From the NCBI GenBank assembly GCA_023846275.1, contig CM043875.1:40950633-41014632 (forward strand): a stretch of DNA of 64,000 nt. Reading direction: 5' to 3'. The notes under the pieces were generated by a model, which saw only the letters and a list, made by a program, of their open reading frames with translations, searched no databases and was not told where the DNA came from. The translations under genes were made by a program, and so were the position numbers. Shown piece after piece: positions 59,250-64,000 of this stretch (its first letter is position 1; each line of letters begins with the position of its first letter). This DNA is from Vanilla planifolia. Lineage: Eukaryota > Streptophyta > Magnoliopsida > Asparagales > Orchidaceae.

Positions 59250-59760
59250 TCTACCTCAACTTGACCATTCATTTGAGGATTAAATAGAGATGTATTCCAA
59301 GTGACGATCATTTTTCGTGTAGAAGTTTTGGAGTGCCTCACCCTAGACCATGGTAACATTGTCAATGACTATAGATAAAAGAATTTTGAATCTACTAAAA
59401 ATAGTTATCCAGAAGAAGATGCGAACTTCTATTGTTGCCTAGCTAACAAGAGATTTGGCCTTGATCCATTTTGAGAAATAATCAATTACAATGAGAAGAA
59501 ATCCTCTCCCACCTCAAGCTACAGGAAAAGGTCCAAGAAAATTTATATCCTAAACAAAGGCCAAGAAACATTAATAACTTTCATTATGGTTGTTAATTTT
59601 CAAGAAGAAAGGAATGAAGTTGGCACCATTTGCATCTTCTAACAATAATGCAATCTCCTCTTGCATGGTGAGCTAGAAAAATCCTTGTCTTATAATTTTA
59701 ATGGTTAAACTATGACTAAAGACATGATTGATGCATTCTTCTAAGTGTATTTCTCAGATA
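59250..59760 (-). pseudogene. Gypsy integrase remnant
   Basis: The minus strand gives a zinc-binding-like segment (FLAHHARGDC in one frame, then LLEDANGANFIPFF in another). It continues with INFLGPFPVA, a stop, GGRGFLLIVIDYFSKWIKAK, then ATIEVRIFFW. The core matches the plant gypsy integrase consensus ILGPFPxA, KFLVVAVDYFTKWIEAEPL and VxxFFW, including the Asp of VIDYF. Several stops make it non-functional. Confidence 0.85.
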
Positions 59761-59989
59761 GGCTGGTGCACTTGAGTAAAAACTCAAAATATGATTTTCA
59801 GTGGAGCTGATCTTCAATCAAGATATAGTGTTGAGTCTGTTCTTTGACTCTTGTAACATTTGATTTCCAATAAGGCAAGGCTTGTCATGAGATAGGCTTT
59901 CAAGAGATTTATTTAAAAAGTGGGCCTCTTAAGGTTGAGGATAGTTGTCTCTATGGTCTAAATGGATGGCTATAATAAGCTTACCTCTT

Positions 59990-60300
59990 ATTTTGTTTTT
60001 TTTTTAAAAAGAAATTGAGTGAGATTGAGCCAATCAAATTTCTACAAGAAGGATTGATATTGCTTTACACAACCTAATAATTGGGTCCCTGGTCTCAAAT
60101 AAACCATTAATTTCACTAACCACTAGCCATGAGTAGCTAAAAATCAGTAGGAATTTAACACGCAACTCCAATGGAAAATTTAGTCCAGCTATTAATAGTT
60201 CATGTTCAACATGGTTGTTCATGATTGGAAGGGTGATTCTAATTCAACTTTTTATTTTGGACTCAGTAAAACAAAGCCAATCCCACATATATCTATCCTA
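59990..60300 (-). pseudogene. Gypsy RNase H remnant
   Basis: A minus-strand frame at 60,034-60,222 gives SYSWLVVSEINGLFETRDPI. This fits the RNase H segment SDSQLVVNQVNGxYxARDxxM of plant Tat-type elements. The region to its right is more decayed. Confidence 0.65.
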
Positions 60301-60869
60301 AGGCCCCTTCCACAAATAGCTTCTAGGTGCTTGATAATAAGGCTCAAGCTCAACTTCAAAGGAAACTTCCTCGACTAAGAAATCAACAAAGAACTTGAGT
60401 TTAGGGAACAAAGAGGTATGAACTCAATCTCGAATTCGTTAAGCTCAATAACCAATTTTTGTTGCATCTCCAAGACCTCTATTGATTGAAGGATGCATTT
60501 CAAAGGTTTGAGTCTGATGATGTTGATGGCGTGCGATTAAAAATATCATCATAATCGTCTTGCAAACATGAGAGCCAGTGCCATCTTTTCTAAAGCAAAA
60601 TATCATGTTTTTTGCATTTTTTAGAGTGTGAGATACATAATAAATAAGACATTAAATACATTTGTTTTCTCAAATAAATATAAAGCAAATGAGAAGGCTC
60701 AAGGTTCTCCAAGCATTGAACCATTTAAGATAAAGGGTAAAATAAGTTTCAAGCTTCTAAAAGGCCTTCTCATAATATTCAGTCCACTAAAGTCAGCTCT
60801 AGTTGTGAAAAAGTTTGAAGAATAGTTGAGCCTTTTCCCCATACTTAGAAATAAAACGAAAGTCCAGCG

Positions 60870-61480
60870 AAGCATTAGACATCTCTTAAGGTTTTCAAAG
60901 AAAGTATGCCTAAAAGATCTTTTATCTTGTCGAGATGTGGTGGGAGTGGTGGGATTCCTTCCTTCAATATCATGTAGCTAAGAAATTTCCCTGAGGATGC
61001 GTCGAAAGTGAACTTCAAAGGGTTGAGCTTGAGGTTAAATTTTTGGCAGATCTCAAAAGTCTCCTATAAGTCTTATAGATGTGCCTCGAAAGAAGTGCTT
61101 TTTACTAGAAGTCATCCACATAAGCCTCAAGGTTCCTACATTTCTAACTCTGAAACACGATATCAATCATCCTTTAATAAATTACTCCAACATTCTTGAG
61201 TCCAAAAAGCATGATTCTATAACAGAATGTACTGAAGTCAATAATGAAAATGGTTTCTTATCCTCTATAACCATTTAAATTTGATGGTATTCTGAGAAAG
61301 TACCCAAAGAGCTAAAACAGGTGAAACTAAATGCCAAATTCACAAAGCCATCAATTTGAGGTAAAGAATACGAGTCTTTTGAGCTAACACAAATGAGATT
61401 GGTATAGCCAATGCACATGCATCATTTGCCACTATTCTTCCTCACCAACACCACATTTGCCAACCATTTGAGATAATGGA
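60870..61480 (-). pseudogene. Gypsy reverse transcriptase remnant
   Basis: Minus-strand frames give FCYRIMLFGLKNVGVIY, a stop, RMIDIVFQS, RNLEAYVDDF, then KNLTSSSTLEVHF, MILKEGIPPLPPHLDKIKDL and LKTLRDV. This aligns with YCYRVMPFGLKNAGATYQRM, MEVYVDDM, KLNPxKCxFGV, GxxANPEKIxAI and NLKDVQRLxG. The catalytic YVDD (codons at 61,111-61,122) is intact, although the frame is broken elsewhere. Confidence 0.85.
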
Positions 61481-61853
61481 TTGCTCCAATAAAATTAGCC
61501 TCAAGAAGCAAAGATCTTGATTGTATTTTGCTTCTCGATGCTAAACACTCGTTCTTTTGCCAAATAGTTGGGACTCCCACATTTATATGAAGAGAGTGTT
61601 AGCCATTAATGGGTCTATCCACAACATGTTTAAAGGCTCTCATGCAAAAACACCAAGATACTCAGCCAAGAGCTTAAGGGTAACCTCTTTTTTTTCATCT
61701 AGATTGATTGAGTCAGTTACAAGTTTTGTTGGCTCATAAGGATTAAGAGGAAATGAGCAGTAAGGAGAGACAAGGTTAACAACCTCCCTATCTAGGAGGC
61801 TCAATAGTTGACTTAACCATAATTTTCATAATGTTGATGTAACATCTCCTTAA

Positions 61854-62075
61854 CTATAAAAAGTTCTCTTGCATGAGAACCACTCCAATTGAGGTATTGC
61901 ATTTAATGCGACAATATAATGTCAAGACTATCATTCTGAATATGTTCATTGTTAGTCTTTCTAAGATAGCATTATAAACAGGAGTGACAACAATAATGAA
62001 GTTGATCACATAAAAGGCCAAGCCATAAGAGTTTCCTATTGTAAGTAGCAATGTAATGGTTCCTTTTGGCTTCAA
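61854..62075 (-). pseudogene. Gypsy aspartic protease remnant
   Basis: A 73-codon minus-strand frame reads KPKGTITLLLTIGN, then FYVINFIIVVTPVYNAILER and LTLYCRIKCNTSIGVV. It matches the C-terminal half of the Tat-type protease and the corresponding piece at 14,747-14,990. Confidence 0.75.
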
Positions 62076-62499
62076 AGATTCTCCAAAGAAGCCTGCAAGT
62101 CAACATAAAGACAAGAGGATAAGGTTTTGATTGATACTAATTTTCTCAAAAGCATTAAGGAAAAGGATATATACCAAAATTCCATATGTTGATGAGTACA
62201 CACCAAACTTCAATATTGTCAATTATCCTTAAGACTCATTAACGTATGGGTTGCCAAAAGGTAACAAATCTTCGAGCATGAAAGATATTGAAACTGAATC
62301 CTCTCGCCAAGTTGTGACGTTGGTAACTATGATTCTCCTAAGGAACTTTAAAGTAGAGCTCCCAAAGTGGGATTGCCCCCGTCTTATGATGAGGCAGACA
62401 ATTATGATAAGGGCCTTTATCTTTTAATGTTATTTGAAGGATCTAGTCATACTTCTCAATTTGAAGTCGAAAGATAGCTATTGCCTCTACAAGTTTATT

Positions 62500-63922
62500 A
62501 AATTTAGAGATAAGTTCAAAACTTTTTACCCAATGTTCTTGAAGGTGATCTTCTTTTAATAATATCTTGATAAAGCTTTGAAGGCCTTATATTAAGAAGT
62601 TATGTGACAATAGTTCTTTAATAATTATAAAACTTCATTTTATCTCAATTATCTCTTGAGAGTAGCATAAGCTTCTTATACAATCCATCATTTACTATGG
62701 CTGCTAGTATTTCAACTAGTGGCATGCTTAAAAGAGTATTGAAATACTAAGCTTGGTAGCGTCAAAGGTGATGACACTCTCACGGACCTTTCAAAGATAA
62801 CCTTTGTGGTCCTACGATCTTTTTGTCTTCAATCGAGGCATCACAAAGGCAATGGTGTCATTCTTTTCGATCTACAAGATAAGCCTTTAAAATTTTCTTG
62901 TAAAAATCCTATAGCAGACATTTGGCCAAATATTTTTAGAAATCCCCTGAATAAAGAGACCTAATGAGAGCTACTCGAGTAAATTAGGAATCTTCTTGAT
63001 CTACTTCAAGAGCTTCTTTAAAGCGCTAGAGGAAAGCTCCAAGTAATTCAAATTAATGCTACCTTAAGGAAGAGATTCAGAAACTTCCTTGGCTTTGATA
63101 CAACAAGCAAAAGATGAAAAAAATAGCCTCTAGAACTAAACGAAAAAATTGATCTAAAAATCAACTTCCAAAACCACTTTAAGGTTATGTTTTTAAAGAA
63201 AACAGAGAAAATCTTATATCTTATGCAGTCATCACATGCAAAGAGGTGATCGTCTCAAATTCCCCCAAAAAAACGTAGGGTCTAAGTTTCCATAATAAAA
63301 GGAAGAATTGGGCAACTAAAGTTTAGGACGTAGAGGTATTTAAAGGATCTATTCTATAAATGGCGAAACCTCCTCAATAATGTGCAGATTATACCTATAC
63401 TGCCAACGTAAACGAGGCTCCTCGTCGGGTTGATAGGGAGGTCCTTGAGATATATTAAAACCAGGTGCTAATGGTGCTTTGAGATCAAGTTGAGGGTCGA
63501 ATAGAGTTTTAATTGGGTAAGAGCTAGAGAGCCTTAGGCCATAAGGTATTGTTAAGTTGTTGGTGGAATGTTGTTGTAAGGAAGCAGGGAGGTATCAAGT
63601 GTCTCTTTGTTAGAAGATGTGTTTGATACATTTAGCATGTTTGGCATGTTTAGTTTGTTTGACATGTTTGGTGTGGCCTCTTTTGGTAAAGTAGCTACAC
63701 TAGTTTTGATTTGCTCTTCTATTAGCATAAGGAGAATTTAAAGAAAACTGTAAAATATTTCATCTATTGTTGAAACAAATTAAAAGGATTACCAGTAGAC
63801 AATAAAAAATATTCTGAAGCTTGTGAGATTTAAGACAAAGACGCGATGACCATAATTGTCTCTTGGTCACAATTGTCAAGCACTCCTTTAGGAATAAGTG
63901 CGGTTCACTCTTCATTTTCCAT
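62500..63922 (-). pseudogene. Gypsy gag remnant
   Basis: An ATG at 63,922 begins MENEE, a stop, then TALIPKGVLDNCDQETIMVI, paralleling MNKQIEMGIEEGNTAL in the 13.8-19.9 kb element. Weak gag core similarity follows around 63,100-62,750 in broken frames. It is more decayed than the gag of the other element. Confidence 0.5.
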
Positions 63923-63940
63923 TTCAACTTATTTATTTAT

Positions 63941-63957
63941 TCCCACAGACAACACCA
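63941..63957 (-). other. Primer-binding region of the Tat-like element
   Basis: The minus strand reads TTTTTGGTGTTGTCTGTGGGA, one base off at several points from the TTTTTGGCGCCGTCTGTGGGA leader familiar from plant Tat-type elements. It lies directly inside the LTR end (...TAACA at 63,962). It fixes the element's start and orientation. Confidence 0.7.
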
Positions 63958-64000
63958 AAAATGTTACCGCAAAAAAAAGGATTTAGAAAATTTTAAAAAA

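Larger units (their letters stand above)
57345..64000 (-). mobile_element. Long degenerate Tat-like Ty3/gypsy retrotransposon
   Basis: Right to left on the minus strand: LTR edge (from about 63,962, cut by the window end), primer site, gag, protease, RT, RNase H, integrase, then 3' tandem repeats. Domain order and motifs place it with plant Tat-type gypsy elements. All domains contain stops or shifts. The left boundary is uncertain; no left LTR was identified before the neighbouring gypsy element at 57,340, so the end may be deleted. It is of the same family as the element at 13.8-19.9 kb, whose leader, gag and protease align with it. Confidence 0.82.

Noticed and set aside
1..64000. A novel biosynthetic, defence or other multi-gene system
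   Set aside because: Only three host genes, with unrelated functions, are present. Everything else recognisable is retrotransposon debris or simple repeats, so no such system can be supported.

Overview
This window looks like AT-rich nuclear DNA of a flowering plant. Coding exons are short, separated by GT-AG introns and surrounded by decayed plant-type retrotransposons (Tat-like Ty3/gypsy, Ty1/copia, LINE). The three host genes read most closely like known angiosperm proteins. Very long introns filled with old, stop-riddled elements would suit an early-diverging or otherwise large-intron angiosperm such as Amborella, but the species cannot be fixed from sequence alone.

Layout. (1) 1-12,560: gene-free, very AT-rich DNA with a perfect 70-bp tandem duplication, microsatellites and a long purine-rich tract. 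(2) 12,630-30,877, plus strand: a 77-residue conserved plant protein in two exons split by an intron of about 18.0 kb. That intron holds a rearranged Tat-like gypsy element (13.76-19.9 kb) and a degenerate LINE (about 22.7-26.0 kb), both antisense to the gene. (3) 31,960-34,527, minus strand: a complete seven-exon glycerophosphodiester phosphodiesterase of the plastid GDPD1 type (390 residues), with two PHR1-binding-type sites 140-168 bp upstream of its ATG. (4) 35,904-53,480, minus strand: the last twelve exons (548 residues) of an importin-13/transportin-SR-like ARM-repeat receptor; its N-terminal half lies beyond the window. One intron carries a tandem copia array (LTR-internal-LTR-internal-LTR, 37.9-42.7 kb) and another a LINE scrap. 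(5) 54.3-64.0 kb: a gag-protease-only gypsy element followed by a long Tat-like gypsy element with gag, protease, RT, RNase H, integrase and 3'-side minisatellite repeats. Both are on the minus strand and probably lie inside the upstream intron of the importin gene.

The host genes have unrelated jobs: phosphate salvage from glycerophosphodiesters, nuclear import, and an unknown small basic protein. Nothing resembling a new gene system was found. The most notable points are the 18-kb intron inside a 234-nt coding sequence, the paired phosphate-starvation sites, the tandem copia array with an unidentified leader segment, and the tandem repeats at the 3' side of the Tat-like element.
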